From JBKQVT01 sp963727245 (lineage in GTDB: Bacteria > Planctomycetota > Planctomycetia > Pirellulales > Thermoguttaceae): a stretch of DNA of 64,000 nucleotides. The translations under genes and the position numbers were made by a program. The DNA is taken from positions 930,001 to 994,000 of the forward strand of contig CAVSFO010000001.1 in NCBI GenBank assembly GCA_963727245.1. The letters run 5' to 3'. This document shows positions 1 through 9,198 of this stretch, one piece after another. The stretch's first letter is position 1, and every line of letters begins with the position of its first letter. The notes below the pieces were generated by a model. The model worked only from the letters and a program-made list of their open reading frames with translations, made no database searches and was not told the origin of the DNA.

Positions 1-2
1 TT

Positions 3-266
3 GCCTCCGACGCGAGCGTTTGGAGCATCCCCGCCAATCTCCCGTCGGCGACGCTCCGCGGCTTGTTCACCGGCGACGAGAAGGCATGGAGGGTGTGCGA
101 GGAGTTCGAAATGGCCCCGCCGCGGCGGATCAATTGGACCAATTGCACCGCGCTGGCAGTGCTCATTCTTTCTTACGGGGTGCTGTTGTTTCGTCCGCGC
201 GATAAAGTGCTGCGGGCCGTGCACCCCGCGTCCCCAAGCCCACCGGCTGCGACCGGTGGGAACTGA
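3..266 (+). CDS. C-terminal fragment of an unidentified membrane protein
   Basis: An open frame runs in from the window edge and stops at 264-266. About 87 residues are visible. One hydrophobic segment (ALAVLILSYGVLLF) follows a basic stretch (PPRRINW), so it is probably a single C-terminal membrane anchor with a short tail. The last ten or so residues (ending PPAATGGN) and the stop codon are encoded by the dispersed palindromic repeat at 232-326, so the original C-terminus may have been replaced. The family cannot be recognised from this fragment. Confidence 0.4.
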   Translation, partial: ASDASVWSIPANLPSATLRGLFTGDEKAWRVCEEFEMAPPRRINWTNCTALAVLILSYGVLLFRPRDKVLRAVHPASPSPPAATGGN

Positions 267-326
267 TGCGGCAAACAGCGTTTTTTCAACGCCCGTTCCC
301 ACCGGCCGCAGCCGGTGGGCTTGGGC
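232..326. repeat. Nested palindromic repeat (CCCACCGG / CCGGTGGG type)
   Basis: Outer arms CCCAAGCCCACCGG and CCGGTGGGCTTGGG face each other. Each arm contains its own small palindrome around CCGGCTGCGACCGG or CCGGCCGCAGCCGG. A close copy lies at 3833-3937 and a half copy near 32693-32752. Confidence 0.75.
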
Positions 327-363
327 GCAGGGGCCGGCGCGGCGACGGAGCGGGGATGCCGTT

Positions 364-2262
364 TCACTGGCCCTGCGTGCCAGCCGCCTCCAGTTCTTCC
401 CAGCGGCGGTAGGCCGCGGCAATCTCGCTCTGCAGCGACTGGAGGCGCCCTTTCACGCGGACGATTTCGGCCGGGGCCTGGCGATAGAACGCCGCGTCGG
501 CCGCCACGCTGTGGAGTTCGGCCAGCTCGGCTTCCAGGGCCTCGATCCGCGCCGGCAAGGCCGCCAACTCGCGCTGCTGGTTGTACGTCAGGCGCCGCGT
601 CCGCTGCGGGGGCGACGGGCGCGGCTGCGGCCGGGCGGGCGCAGGCTTGGCCGGCGGCGGCGGTTCTTCCGGACGCTGCCGCAGCCAGTCGTCGTAGCCG
701 CCCGCATATTCCTTGACCCGGCCCTCGCCCTCCAGCACCAGCGTGCTGGTCACCACGTTGTTGAGAAACTCGCGGTCGTGGCTGACCAACAGCAGCGTGC
801 CGGCATAGCCGCTCAACAGTTCTTCCAGCAGTTCGAGCGTCTCCAGGTCCAGGTCGTTGGTCGGTTCGTCCATCACCAGCACGTTGGACGGCATGGTGAA
901 AAGCCGGGCCAGCAGCAAGCGGTTCCGCTCGCCGCCCGAGAGCCGCGCCACGGGACCGCCGGCCTGCTCGGGGGTGAAGAGAAAATCGGCCAGGTAGCCG
1001 ATGATATGCCGCGTGCGGCCGTTGACCGTCACCGAATCGGCCCCGTCGCGGACGTTTTCGCGCACCGATTTCGTTTCGTCCAGTTGGGCATGGAGTTGGT
1101 CGAAGTACGCGACCTCCAGATGGGTTCCATGGCGCACGGTCCCCGACTGCGGCGGCAATTCACCCAGCAGCAGGCGCAGGAGCGTCGTCTTGCCCGAGCC
1201 GTTGGGTCCGATGAGCCCCACCCGGTCGCCCCGCATGATCATCGTGGAGAAGTCGCGGATGACGGCACGGTCGCCATAAGCGAAATGGACTCGCTTGGCT
1301 TCGATCACCAGCCGGCCCGTGCGCTGGGCCTGCTGGATCTCCATTTTCACGTCGCCGGGGCGCTCGCGGCGGGCGCGGCGGACTTCGCGGAGGGCCTCCA
1401 GGGCGCGGACCCGGCCTTCGTTGCGAGTGCGGCGGGCCTGGATGCCCGTGCGTATCCAAACCTCTTCCTGGGCCAACTTCTTGTCGAACCCGGCGTTCTG
1501 CCGGCTCTCGGTTTCCAGGGCCGCCTCCTTGCGGTCCAGGTACGTCGGGTAGTCGCACGACCAGCTTGTGAGCCGGCCGCGGTCGAGTTCCAGGATGCGG
1601 GTGGCCACTTTGCGGAGCAAGGCCCGATCGTGCGTGACCAGCAGCAGCGTGCCGCCGGAGCGGAGCAGGAAATCCTCCAGCCAGCGGATGGCGTCGATGT
1701 CCAGGTGATTGGTCGGCTCATCCAGGAGCAGGAGGTCCGGGCTGCCGGCCACGGCCTTGGCCAGGAGGACGCGGCGTTTCATGCCGGCGGAAAGGGTTGC
1801 CACGTCGGCGTCCGGCTCGAGGTCCATGCGCGAGATCACCGACTGGATTTGCTGGTCGATGCCCCAGCCGCCCTCGGCTTCCAGTGCGTGTTGGATGCGG
1901 CCCAGCTCCGCCTGAAGCTCGTTGCCGTGCTGGCCGGCCAGCCGGTTGGCCAGGCGGTGATACTCGGCCAGCAGTTCCGCCTTGCGTCCCAGTCCCCGGG
2001 CGACCTCGTCGAAGACCGAGCCCTGAAGGTCCTGCGGCACTTGCTGGGGGAGCATCGCGGTCCGCAGCCCCTGTTGCCGGATGACCTCGCCTCGATCGGG
2101 TTCCAGGGCGCCCTGGAGGAGTCGCAGCAGCGTGGTCTTGCCGGCGCCATTGCGGCCCAAGAGGCACAACCGCTCGCCCGGCTCAATCGTCAGATTGGCC
2201 TGGTCCAGGACGGGAGGGCCGCGGAAGCCCAGCGTGACGTCGGCGAGTGCGATGAGCGGCAT
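364..2262 (-). CDS. uup: ABC-F family ATPase, Uup-like
   Basis: A 632-residue protein with two ABC ATPase domains and no membrane domain, as in ABC-F proteins that act on the ribosome or on DNA. Domain 1 has Walker A GRNGAGKTT, signature LSAGMKRR and Walker B LLLLDEPTNHLD. Domain 2 has GPNGSGKTT, LSGGERNR and VLVMDEPTNDLD. The last 80 residues, after a proline-rich linker, form a charged coiled coil (LAALPARIEALEAELAEL), the Uup-type C-terminal domain that binds branched DNA. Length fits Uup (about 635). The ATG at 2262 is directly preceded by GAAGG, too close for a standard ribosome site. It appears to be a single gene. Confidence 0.93.
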   Translation of the reverse strand: MPLIALADVTLGFRGPPVLDQANLTIEPGERLCLLGRNGAGKTTLLRLLQGALEPDRGEVIRQQGLRTAMLPQQVPQDLQGSVFDEVARGLGRKAELLAEYHRLANRLAGQHGNELQAELGRIQHALEAEGGWGIDQQIQSVISRMDLEPDADVATLSAGMKRRVLLAKAVAGSPDLLLLDEPTNHLDIDAIRWLEDFLLRSGGTLLLVTHDRALLRKVATRILELDRGRLTSWSCDYPTYLDRKEAALETESRQNAGFDKKLAQEEVWIRTGIQARRTRNEGRVRALEALREVRRARRERPGDVKMEIQQAQRTGRLVIEAKRVHFAYGDRAVIRDFSTMIMRGDRVGLIGPNGSGKTTLLRLLLGELPPQSGTVRHGTHLEVAYFDQLHAQLDETKSVRENVRDGADSVTVNGRTRHIIGYLADFLFTPEQAGGPVARLSGGERNRLLLARLFTMPSNVLVMDEPTNDLDLETLELLEELLSGYAGTLLLVSHDREFLNNVVTSTLVLEGEGRVKEYAGGYDDWLRQRPEEPPPPAKPAPARPQPRPSPPQRTRRLTYNQQRELAALPARIEALEAELAELHSVAADAAFYRQAPAEIVRVKGRLQSLQSEIAAAYRRWEELEAAGTQGQ

Positions 2263-2573
2263 CCTTCGATGATAGAGGCCGCCGGGCAGTTGGGCAAGCC
2301 GCGCGGGGAGCGGCCGGTACGTCCTTCAAGACGTTTTTGCCGGCGAGAAAAGCCGCCCGTTTGCAACGGGGGGCTTGGCAAGAGTGCTTCCCTGTTTCCT
2401 TCCCCCTTCGGCCATTGTATCGCCGTGTTGACGGCGGAGAAAGGCGCCAGGTGCAGCGGGGTTGACGCCGAAGGCAGCCAGCGATCACGTCGTCAACGAT
2501 CGCGCCAGCCACGTAAGTCTGTCCCCCGCTGCCGCTGAAACCGCTCGCCACCCCCAAGCCGGTCGTAAAAAAG

Positions 2574-3800
2574 TCAGCGGTTCGGATCGACCGGCAGGAG
2601 ATCCACGGCATCCACCCCGAACGAGTAGCCTGCCGAGGCCGGGTTCTTGCCTGAGTTGACGAAGCGAATTCGGTGCTGGCCCGCCGCGAAGGTGAAGGAG
2701 CCCATCTCCAGCGAGCCGGCGGGCGAAACGCGTCCGCAGTAGAGGTCGAACAGCGGGGCCAAACGGCGTCCGTCCAGGGCAACGTGGATCGTGCCGTAAT
2801 CGGGCGCGGCCGTCGCCAGGGCGCGGAGTCGATAGCTGCCCGGCTTGTGGACGTTCAGGGCCAACTCGATGAAGCCGCCCTCTTTGGCCTGACAGAAAAG
2901 CTGCTTGCCCTTGCTCCACATCGCGCCTTCGAAGGGGGCCATGTCCTGGACGCTCCAGTGACAGCGGCCGGACGCGAGCACCGGCGCCGAGGCGGCTTCG
3001 AATCGTTCCAGCGGCACTTCCGAATGCGGCGGGCCGAGTTCCAGCCAGAGCGCGTCGTTCGCGTAGGCTCGAACATAAGCCCGGGAGATGATCCCGTAGC
3101 CGTTTTTACCCCAGCGCGGTCCCCAACTATTGCGGAAAATGAAGACGGCCCCCTGCTTCGGCTCGTGGAGATATCCCACCAGCGCAATGCTGTGACCGTC
3201 CTCGACCGCATGGGGCGGCGGCACCTGGATCACTTCAGAACCCTTGAGGGTTTTGGGCCAGCGAAGGCCACATGCTACCGGGTGGCCGTGAGCCAGGGCC
3301 GAGTCGATCGCGGACAATTGAGCTTCCTCCATCGGCCGAGCAACGTCCCAGCGCCTGATCCAATGGACCTGCCACCGATGGCTTTCCTTCTTCGCATCGG
3401 CCAGGGCCGCGGCCGACGGAGGGTGCATGCCGTGGCGTTTCTCTTCTTCTTCGGGCATCAAGCTCTGGCGGCATATCCCCAGCGTGTTCAGGCCGTGGAC
3501 TGCCTCGTAGAACATGGCCTGATTCTGTCTCTTGCCCGTGGCCTTTTTGGCGGCCCAAATGAGAAACTCCGTCGAGCGCCGCCGATCCTTATCCTGCGTC
3601 ACCTTGGCCAGCTCGAATTCGGCCAACGAGGCGACCGCGTGCAGCGAGCAGGTGTCCGCCCCCTGGTTTTGCGGGATCAGACCGAATCGTTCGAACTCGG
3701 GAGTGAGATCGACCTTGGCGGGCAGCGACGCCCCAGCAGGGGGCGGCAAGGACCAGACGACCACGAACGCCAAGAGCAGCGTCGAAGGCCGAAATTGCAT
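2574..3800 (-). CDS. Secreted papain-like (C1A) cysteine peptidase with C-terminal beta domain
   Basis: The ATG at 3800 is chosen because a clear ribosome site (GGGAGGA) precedes it and it opens a Sec signal peptide (MQFRPSTLLLAFVVVWSLPPPAGAS). The catalytic set is present in order: oxyanion Gln in PQNQG, catalytic Cys in DTCSLHA, His in EDGHSIALVGY and Asn in FRNSWGPRWG. About 130 C-terminal residues (from CHWSVQDM onward) look like an all-beta, carbohydrate-binding-like domain. The exported protein would degrade or process extracellular or periplasmic proteins; the substrate is unknown. Upstream sequence is a palindromic repeat, so the longer reading frame starting at 3911 is not credible. 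Confidence 0.8.
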   Translation of the reverse strand: MQFRPSTLLLAFVVVWSLPPPAGASLPAKVDLTPEFERFGLIPQNQGADTCSLHAVASLAEFELAKVTQDKDRRRSTEFLIWAAKKATGKRQNQAMFYEAVHGLNTLGICRQSLMPEEEEKRHGMHPPSAAALADAKKESHRWQVHWIRRWDVARPMEEAQLSAIDSALAHGHPVACGLRWPKTLKGSEVIQVPPPHAVEDGHSIALVGYLHEPKQGAVFIFRNSWGPRWGKNGYGIISRAYVRAYANDALWLELGPPHSEVPLERFEAASAPVLASGRCHWSVQDMAPFEGAMWSKGKQLFCQAKEGGFIELALNVHKPGSYRLRALATAAPDYGTIHVALDGRRLAPLFDLYCGRVSPAGSLEMGSFTFAAGQHRIRFVNSGKNPASAGYSFGVDAVDLLPVDPNR

Positions 3801-3832
3801 TTTCCCATCCTCCCCGCGCCCGCCGGCCAATG

Positions 3833-3937
3833 CACCCCAAGCCCACGGGGCACCCGCGCAGCGGGTCGCGGCCGGTGGGAAGCGCTGCGGTTTTCCAGCC
3901 CCCGTTCCCACCGGACGCAGCCGGTGGGCTTGGGGCG
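3833..3937. repeat. Nested palindromic repeat (second copy)
   Basis: Outer arms CCCCAAGCCCAC and GGTGGGCTTGGGG enclose inner palindromes (GGGGCACCCGCGCAGCGGGT; CACCGGACGCAGCCGGTG). It is the same family as 232-326 and sits immediately upstream of the peptidase gene. Confidence 0.75.
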
Positions 3938-4474
3938 ACTACCCGTGTTTCCTTCCCCATTCCGTGTCTTGGTCGGAGCCGCCTGGGCCCCGCAACGGCG
4001 GCAAGACGGCGTTCCGTTTCGTTGCGGTTGCTGGCGCTGTCAACCGCTCCTCCCCAAGACTCCGCAGTCGGGGATTCTCGGGCTCCCGGGAGCGGCAAGG
4101 GCCCGTAAAAGAATAATACGTTGGGGACCGTCCCTTGGAAATTGAGCAGGTTTTTTATTGAATGGGCCTGAATTGATTTGCCTGATTCCCGCAAGGAGGC
4201 GGCTGCTGGGCCTCGGGGATCGGCGCCGGGACCCCACCGCTCGGCGGAGCATCGCGTCATCCCCGCGCCTTACGCCTAGGGACGTGATAAGCCGCTTGGG
4301 GTAAGGCAACGCCTTAGGGTGCTTCGGGGAAATGCCCGAATTGCAAGGATGGCGATGGCGCTATACTGCGGGTGTTGCCTTTTCTTATCTTTGCGGGGCG
4401 GCCTGACCGTGAACAGCCCAGCGCGGTGTCGATGCTAGCCTAACAGCGGACATTCGTTTGGAAGGAGTAGTGGG
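3938..4474. other. Intergenic stretch, no gene seen
   Basis: No supported coding frame on either strand. It contains small inverted motifs such as TAAGGCAACGCCTTA near 4302-4316, and leads into the ribosome site GGAAGGAG in front of the FHA gene. Confidence 0.5.
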
Positions 4475-4841
4475 ATGAGAGCACGTCTGATCAGCCTGGA
4501 TTACTTGGTTCCCCGGTCCAACACTTGCCTGACGGCCTTTCCGGTCGTGGTCGGCCACCATAGCCGCGCCGACATCCAGTTGGACGATCCGTCGATTGCC
4601 GACCTCCATTGCGCAGTTCTACCAGCAACACAACCGCCTGGTGGTCCGCGATCTGGGGTCGGTCCATGGAACCTACGTCAACGGTTCCCGCGTCACGGAA
4701 GCGGTGCTTAGTGCCGGGGATCAACTGGCCCTCGGGCTGACGACTTTTCTCGTCGAGTGCTTCGACAAGGACGAGGAAGGATTGTATCAGGAGGCCGTCG
4801 ACGCCCTGGAAGCGGTGGACGCCTGCGTCGGAGTGGCGTAG
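4475..4841 (+). CDS. Small FHA-domain protein, frameshifted
   Basis: The gene starts at ATG 4475 after GGAAGGAG. The first frame gives MRARLISLDYLVPR and FPVVVGHHSRADIQLDD. The second frame gives FYQQHNRLVVRDLGSVHGTYVNG. Joined, these are one FHA domain, with the phosphothreonine-binding Gly-Arg pair altered to GHHSRAD and the SVHGTYVNG motif intact. The join needs one extra base near 4616-4620. The product of about 120 residues would bind a phosphothreonine partner; that partner is unknown. A sequencing indel is more likely than true decay because both halves are well conserved. Confidence 0.6.
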
Positions 4842-4848
4842 GCGGGGG

Positions 4849-5945
4849 TCAACTGCGCTGGGCCAGCCAGCCCGTAACCTCGGGCCAGAGTTGATTCTGC
4901 GCCTTCGAACCGACGGCCAGGCCGATGTGGCCGGCATCGAGCTTCATGGTCTTCCGATCCGATGAGCCCACCAGGTCGTTGAAAGGCTCGCTCTGCGCGC
5001 AGGGGACCAGGTCGTCGCGGCTGGCCATGAGATTGAGCACCGGGCAGGTGATCCGCTGCAACTCGACCAGCCGGCGCCCACGCGCAGGCGGTTCTGCACC
5101 AGCAGGTTCTGCTGATAAAGGTCCTTGACGAACTGGCGGAAGGTCTCGCCAGGGACGGGAATGTTGTCGCCCAGCCACGTCTCCATGGTGAGAAACTCGT
5201 CCACGAAGCGGTCGTCGTCCAACCGCTCCCAGAGCGACAGCGGCTTCTCGACCAGGTTGGCCACCGGTTTGAGCAGCGTGAAGTTGGTCTGCAGGAAAGC
5301 GGCCGGACAATTCCCCCAGGCGTCGACGAAGGCGTCAACGTCGAAGTATTGCGGCTGGCTCCAAAGGTTCAACAACCCGGCGCAGGTCGAGAAATCGATG
5401 CCCGCCGCCAGCAGGATCAGGTTCTTGACCGACTGCGGGTGCAGGGCGGTGAACATCGCGCTCATCGTGCCCCCCATGCAGTAGCCGAGCACGCTGACCT
5501 GGGACGCCCCGGTCCGCTGCCGGACGTGCTCGACCACGTTGACCAGGTAGCCGTCGATGTAGTCGCGGAGGGTATTGAAGCGGTCGGCATGGCTGGGAAC
5601 GCCCCAATCGACCAGGTAGGTGTCGAAGCCCGCCTTGACGAAATGCTCCACCACGCTCTTGCCGGGCAGGAGATCGAGGATGTAGGGCCGGTTGACCAGG
5701 GCGAAGACGAACACCAGGGGCGTCTTGAACTTGGGCGGGGCATCGGCCGGATAGTGCAGCAGCCGCATCCGGTCCTCGCGGTAGACGACTTCCGACGGCG
5801 TGGCCCCCTTCTTCACCTCCTGGGCGCGCGTCCACAACTGGGGCAAGCGGCTGAGGCGGCGGAAGATGTCCGCAGACTCGCCGATCACGGCCTGCGGCAC
5901 GCCTGCCCAGGGGTGGCCCGAAGAGGAACCGTTGCCGTCGTTCAT
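4849..5945 (-). CDS. phaC: Class III polyhydroxyalkanoate synthase, PhaC subunit (one frameshift)
   Basis: Polymerises (R)-3-hydroxyacyl-CoA into PHA granules, working with PhaE. It has an alpha/beta hydrolase fold with the synthase lipase box GYCMGG (catalytic Cys about 156), Asp in SRDDLVP and His in AGHIGLAVG. The ATG at 5945 opens MNDGNGSS; a TTG four codons upstream overlaps the phaE stop. A one-base deletion near 5066-5075 splits the frame between NRLRVG and RLVELQRITCPVLNL. Restored length is about 365 residues, normal for class III. It is the last gene of the leftward phaA-phaE-phaC run. Confidence 0.9.
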
Positions 5946-5953
5946 AGGTCTTC

Positions 5954-6448
5954 TCAACTCGACTGTTTCGCTCGCTTGGGCGGGCCTTCTTCCAGCTTCT
6001 TCAGCCGGGCATTGACATCGGCCAGGCCGGCGGCCAATTGCTCCAGGCTGTCGCCCGCATGCTCCTCGAACCGCCGCAGGGTCCGCATGAGCTGGTCGAA
6101 GTCCTGCCGGCTGACACCCTGCGCCTCATGCTGCGCCTGGCCGGCCAGCTCGGCCCACTGCTGTCGGGCCTTCACGCCGGCCTCCATCGCTTTGGTCATG
6201 CCGGTGAGGAATTCGGGAGAACGCATGAATTCCTGCCAGCCTTGGGTCCAGCCCCGGAAGATTTCGGCGCGGGCTGCGCGGGCCGCGTCGGGGGGCGACT
6301 GGCCCGGCGGAAACGTCATGCCCGCCTCCGCGCTGCGGGAGAGGAAATCCCACCAGAGCTGCCACACCGGGTGGTCCGCGTCGAAGGGACTCTTGGCTGA
6401 CTCGTACATCGCGGGATCTGCCGGGAATTCTCGGGGATGTTGGCTCAA
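5954..6448 (-). CDS. phaE: Class III PHA synthase, PhaE subunit
   Basis: About 164 residues, mostly helical, with an acidic/aromatic N-terminal region (HPVWQLWWDFLSRSAEAG) and a C-terminal coiled coil (LEQLAAGLADVNARLKKLEEG). PhaE pairs with PhaC to form the active class III synthase. The assignment rests mainly on position directly before phaC (stop 9 bp from its ATG) and on the MYES/WQLWWDF/coiled-coil layout. The start is either TTG 6448, overlapping the thiolase stop, or ATG 6409; neither has a strong ribosome site. It is shorter than many PhaE proteins. Confidence 0.72.
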   Translation of the reverse strand: MSQHPREFPADPAMYESAKSPFDADHPVWQLWWDFLSRSAEAGMTFPPGQSPPDAARAARAEIFRGWTQGWQEFMRSPEFLTGMTKAMEAGVKARQQWAELAGQAQHEAQGVSRQDFDQLMRTLRRFEEHAGDSLEQLAAGLADVNARLKKLEEGPPKRAKQSS

Positions 6449-7626
6449 TCGCAGCGCTCGACCGCCAGGGCCACCGCCTCGCCGCCGCCGATACAGAGCG
6501 AGGCAATGCCCACCTTCCCCTGGCGATGCGCCAGGGCGTTCAGCAAGGTGACCAGGATGCGGGCGCCGCTGGCGCCGATGGGATGGCCCAGGGCGACCGC
6601 GCCGCCGTGGATGTTGACTTTCTCGTGCGGCAGGCCGAGTTCCTTCATGGCCGCCAACGGCACCACCGAAAACGCTTCGTTGATCTCGAACAGATCCACG
6701 TCACCCACCGCCAGGCCGAGCCGCTTCATCAGCGCGGCGATGGCCCCGATCGGGGCCAGCGTAAACCACTCCGGCTCCTGGCTGTAGGTGGTGTAGCCGA
6801 GGATGCGGGCCTGGGGGCGAACGCCCAGTTCCTTGGCCCGGCCCTCCGCCAGGACCACCACCGCGGCGGCGCTGTCGTTGAGACTCGACGCATTGCCCGC
6901 CGTGACCGTGCCCGCCGGATCGAAAGCCGGCTTCAGGGCCCGCAGCTTCTGCTCGTTGAAGCGTTGGGGCTCTTCGTCCTTGTCGACGACGACGGTTTCT
7001 TTGCGGCCCTTGATTTCCACCGGCACGATCTCCTTGGAGAACACGCAGTCCTTTTGGGCCTGGATCGCCCGCTGGTAGCTGGCCACCGCGAAATCGTCCT
7101 GCTCCTGGCGGGAGATGTTGCAGCGTTTGGCGCAGCGGTCGCCGAAGATCCCCATGTGGAGGTTGCCATACACGTCCCAGAGGCCGTCCCGGATGGCGGT
7201 GTCGATCAATTCGCCGTTTCCCATGCGGTAGCCGGTGCGGGCCTTGCTGAGCAGGTAGGGCGTGGCGGACATGTTCTCCGTGCCGCCGGCGACCACGGTC
7301 CGGCTGTCGCCGCACTGAATCGCCTGGGCGGCGAGCATCACCGCCTTGAGCCCGGAACCGCAGACCTTGTTGACCGTGGTGGCCCCGACGGCCGGCGGCA
7401 GGCCGGCGCCGATGGCCGCCTGCCGCGCCACGTTCTGCCCCAGCCCGGCGCCGATCACGTTGCCGACGATGACCTCGTCGACCTGATCGGGCTTGACGCC
7501 GGCCCGCTCCAAGGCGGCTTTGACGGCCAGGGTCCCCAGTTTCGGCGCCGGGACCTCGGCCAACGTTCCACAGAATCCCCCGATCGGCGCGCGGACCGCG
7601 CCGGCAAGGACAACTTCGCTCAACAT
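6445..7626 (-). CDS. phaA: Acetyl-CoA C-acetyltransferase (beta-ketothiolase)
   Basis: Condenses two acetyl-CoA to acetoacetyl-CoA, the first step of polyhydroxybutyrate synthesis. 393 residues, the usual thiolase length. Motifs: acyl-accepting Cys about 89 in NKVCGSGLKA, the GHPIGASGARI block with catalytic His, and the second Cys in SLCIGGGEAVAL. Its last bases overlap the TTG start of phaE. Context (phasin and phaR upstream, synthase downstream) favours a PHA role over fatty-acid degradation. Confidence 0.93.
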   Translation of the reverse strand: MLSEVVLAGAVRAPIGGFCGTLAEVPAPKLGTLAVKAALERAGVKPDQVDEVIVGNVIGAGLGQNVARQAAIGAGLPPAVGATTVNKVCGSGLKAVMLAAQAIQCGDSRTVVAGGTENMSATPYLLSKARTGYRMGNGELIDTAIRDGLWDVYGNLHMGIFGDRCAKRCNISRQEQDDFAVASYQRAIQAQKDCVFSKEIVPVEIKGRKETVVVDKDEEPQRFNEQKLRALKPAFDPAGTVTAGNASSLNDSAAAVVVLAEGRAKELGVRPQARILGYTTYSQEPEWFTLAPIGAIAALMKRLGLAVGDVDLFEINEAFSVVPLAAMKELGLPHEKVNIHGGAVALGHPIGASGARILVTLLNALAHRQGKVGIASLCIGGGEAVALAVERCD

Positions 7627-7673
7627 CGGATCGTCCTTTCTGCCTTTCTGGCGAAACGGTGCCGTGGCTCTGA

Positions 7674-8135
7674 CTACTTCGCCTTCGGCTTATCGCACGC
7701 CTCGTCGCCGCACAGCGCTCGGGCGATGGCGCCCCAGGACTCGATGACGCGGGCGTTGGCGTTGACCATCGTTTCCGTGTTCTTCCGCAACGAACCGAGG
7801 ACGGACTCCCAGATTTCACGATTGCGGGTTTCGTGTTCCGCCATGGAACCGTCCTGGCGGATCTCGAAGGCCTTCTGCAGCAGCTCCAAGCTGGACTTGG
7901 CGCTGTCGTTCATGTTGCGGATGGTCTCCTCGGCCTGCTTCTGCACGACCGTCATGACTTGCTCGGCCGCCGCTTGCCCCTTGTTCTGCCACTGGCTGCC
8001 GCCCAGCCCGCGGAAGGTCTCGGCGAACCACTTGGCGGATTGCTGTTGGACGGTGATGCCGGCCTTGAGGGCGTTTTCGAACAAGCGCGCCGATTGCTCC
8101 ACCAACTCCTCGTAATTTGCAGTCGCGGTACCCAT
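7674..8135 (-). CDS. Phasin (PHA granule-associated protein)
   Basis: A 153-residue, helix-rich, amphipathic protein (YEELVEQSARLFENALKAG, then QQQSAKWFAETFRG). It coats PHA granules and controls their size. A strong ribosome site (AGGAGGAG, 8 bases before ATG 8135) predicts high expression, typical of phasins. Two perfect TTGTGC-N4-GCACAA sites lie in the 195 bp upstream, the expected place for PhaR control. The C-terminal CGDEACDKPKAK is unusual in carrying two cysteines. Confidence 0.85.
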   Translation of the reverse strand: MGTATANYEELVEQSARLFENALKAGITVQQQSAKWFAETFRGLGGSQWQNKGQAAAEQVMTVVQKQAEETIRNMNDSAKSSLELLQKAFEIRQDGSMAEHETRNREIWESVLGSLRKNTETMVNANARVIESWGAIARALCGDEACDKPKAK

Positions 8136-8216
8136 AACTGGACTCCTCCTGAAAGAAAGGTGAGAAAAGTACGACTGCCGGAATTATATCACGTTGGCGG
8201 CCGGCGTCAAGGGTCA

Positions 8217-8232
8217 TTGTGCATTTGCACAA
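8217..8232. promoter_or_regulatory. Putative PhaR operator 1
   Basis: Perfect palindrome TTGTGC-ATTT-GCACAA, 82 bp upstream of the phasin start. PhaR proteins are known to bind TGC-N-GCA-type sites at phasin promoters; assignment to this PhaR is inference. Confidence 0.7.
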
Positions 8233-8314
8233 CGACGGCGTGACCGCCATTCCCGCAGATACCCCGCCAATTTCCGGAGAATACGCCGTACCACCGCCGC
8301 GCGGGAAATCGCGT

Positions 8315-8330
8315 TTGTGCGGCTGCACAA
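8315..8330. promoter_or_regulatory. Putative PhaR operator 2
   Basis: Perfect palindrome TTGTGC-GGCT-GCACAA, directly abutting the phaR stop codon at 8331. Same arms and spacer length as the site at 8217, 98 bp away. Confidence 0.7.
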
Positions 8331-8960
8331 TCACCCCCCTTTCTTGGGGCGAGCGGCGCTCTTGTGCCGCCGCGGCCGTGGGGCCGTCTTCTGGATCTGC
8401 TCCTGCAACTGCTCGATCACGCCCTGCAACCTGGCCACCTCGGCCGTCGCCGCGGCCTCCCCGGCGGGAGGCTCCGGCTCGGCGCCCGCCGCCGCCTGCG
8501 AACCAGGCCCGCCGGGAGCGGCCGCCTGCCCAAACGGCCACATCACGTTGTGAAACCAGTCACCCGCCGCCGCCACCGGAAACTCCAGCCCCATGGCGCG
8601 GCGGAGATAGCGGTCAAACTCCCGCTGCGATTCCAGGTAGGCGCGGAGGAACTGGTTGAAGTAGCGATCGATGAACTCGCGGATCAGCGGCTCATTGGCG
8701 CGGATGACCCGGTGCAGGAGTTCGGCGGGAAAGACGCCCAACTTCGCCGGGTCGTGCTCGAGAATGATCTGCGCGAGCACCTTGGCCGTGATGTCCTCGC
8801 CCGAGTTCACGTCGGTCACCTGGACGTCGTGCCCGTCGACGATCAATTGATAGATGTCCTCGAGGCTGACGTGGAGGCTGCGGGTGGTGTCGTAATAGCG
8901 GCGGTTGCGGTACTTCCGCAAGAGAATCTGCGGCGGCGGGGTGGAAGCGGCGGGGTTCAT
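8331..8960 (-). CDS. phaR: PHA synthesis repressor PhaR
   Basis: 209 residues. The N-terminal PhaR DNA-binding domain is clear: RKYRNRRYYDTTRSLHVSLED, then the accumulation-regulator region (DITAKVLAQIILEHDPAK; FPAELLHRVIRANEPLI). The rest is a helical region and an Ala/Pro/Lys-rich tail ending RPKKGG. PhaR represses phasin and its own gene and is titrated by PHA granules. ATG 8960 has GAGG about 10 bases upstream. A degenerate copy of the operator (TAATGC-CTCT-GCACAA) sits 7-22 bp before the start, consistent with autoregulation. Confidence 0.92.
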   Translation of the reverse strand: MNPAASTPPPQILLRKYRNRRYYDTTRSLHVSLEDIYQLIVDGHDVQVTDVNSGEDITAKVLAQIILEHDPAKLGVFPAELLHRVIRANEPLIREFIDRYFNQFLRAYLESQREFDRYLRRAMGLEFPVAAAGDWFHNVMWPFGQAAAPGGPGSQAAAGAEPEPPAGEAAATAEVARLQGVIEQLQEQIQKTAPRPRRHKSAARPKKGG

Positions 8961-8966
8961 GCTGGT

Positions 8967-8982
8967 TAATGCCTCTGCACAA
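8967..8982. promoter_or_regulatory. Degenerate PhaR-type site at the phaR start
   Basis: TAATGC-CTCT-GCACAA: right arm perfect, left arm 4 of 6. Lies just upstream of phaR ATG 8960. Confidence 0.5.
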
Positions 8983-9100
8983 TAGTGGACCGGGTGTGTT
9001 CAATTGTGGGTCGCCAAAGGTGGGCTGTCAAGCAGGCCAGTACGGTAAATTGCCGGCGGACGGCCCAGCCGCGACCAGCCGTCGTGGGGGTGATTCGTCA

Positions 9101-9132
9101 TTGTGCAAACGCAAAATTGTGCTTGCATCAGA
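9101..9132. promoter_or_regulatory. Two adjacent PhaR-type sites before the SDR gene
   Basis: TTGTGC-AAAC-GCAAAA (11 of 12 arm bases) is followed at once by a second left arm TTGTGC at 9117, a 16-bp periodicity. They lie 67-98 bp before the reductase ATG at 9199, in the divergent phaR/reductase region. Confidence 0.55.
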
Positions 9133-9198
9133 GCCTGCAAGTCCTTACAATTCCGGAGGGAGGAAACAGTGCATCGATCACTTCCAAGGAGTCCGGCG

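Noticed and set aside
1..2538. 845-residue open frame antisense to the ABC-F gene
   Set aside because: Runs opposite an intact conserved gene; low complexity and Arg/Ala/Gly-rich as expected for an antisense frame in high-GC DNA.
5349..8115. Long plus-strand frames across phaC, phaE, phaA and the phasin
   Set aside because: Antisense to clearly identified genes; no ribosome site and no recognisable motif.
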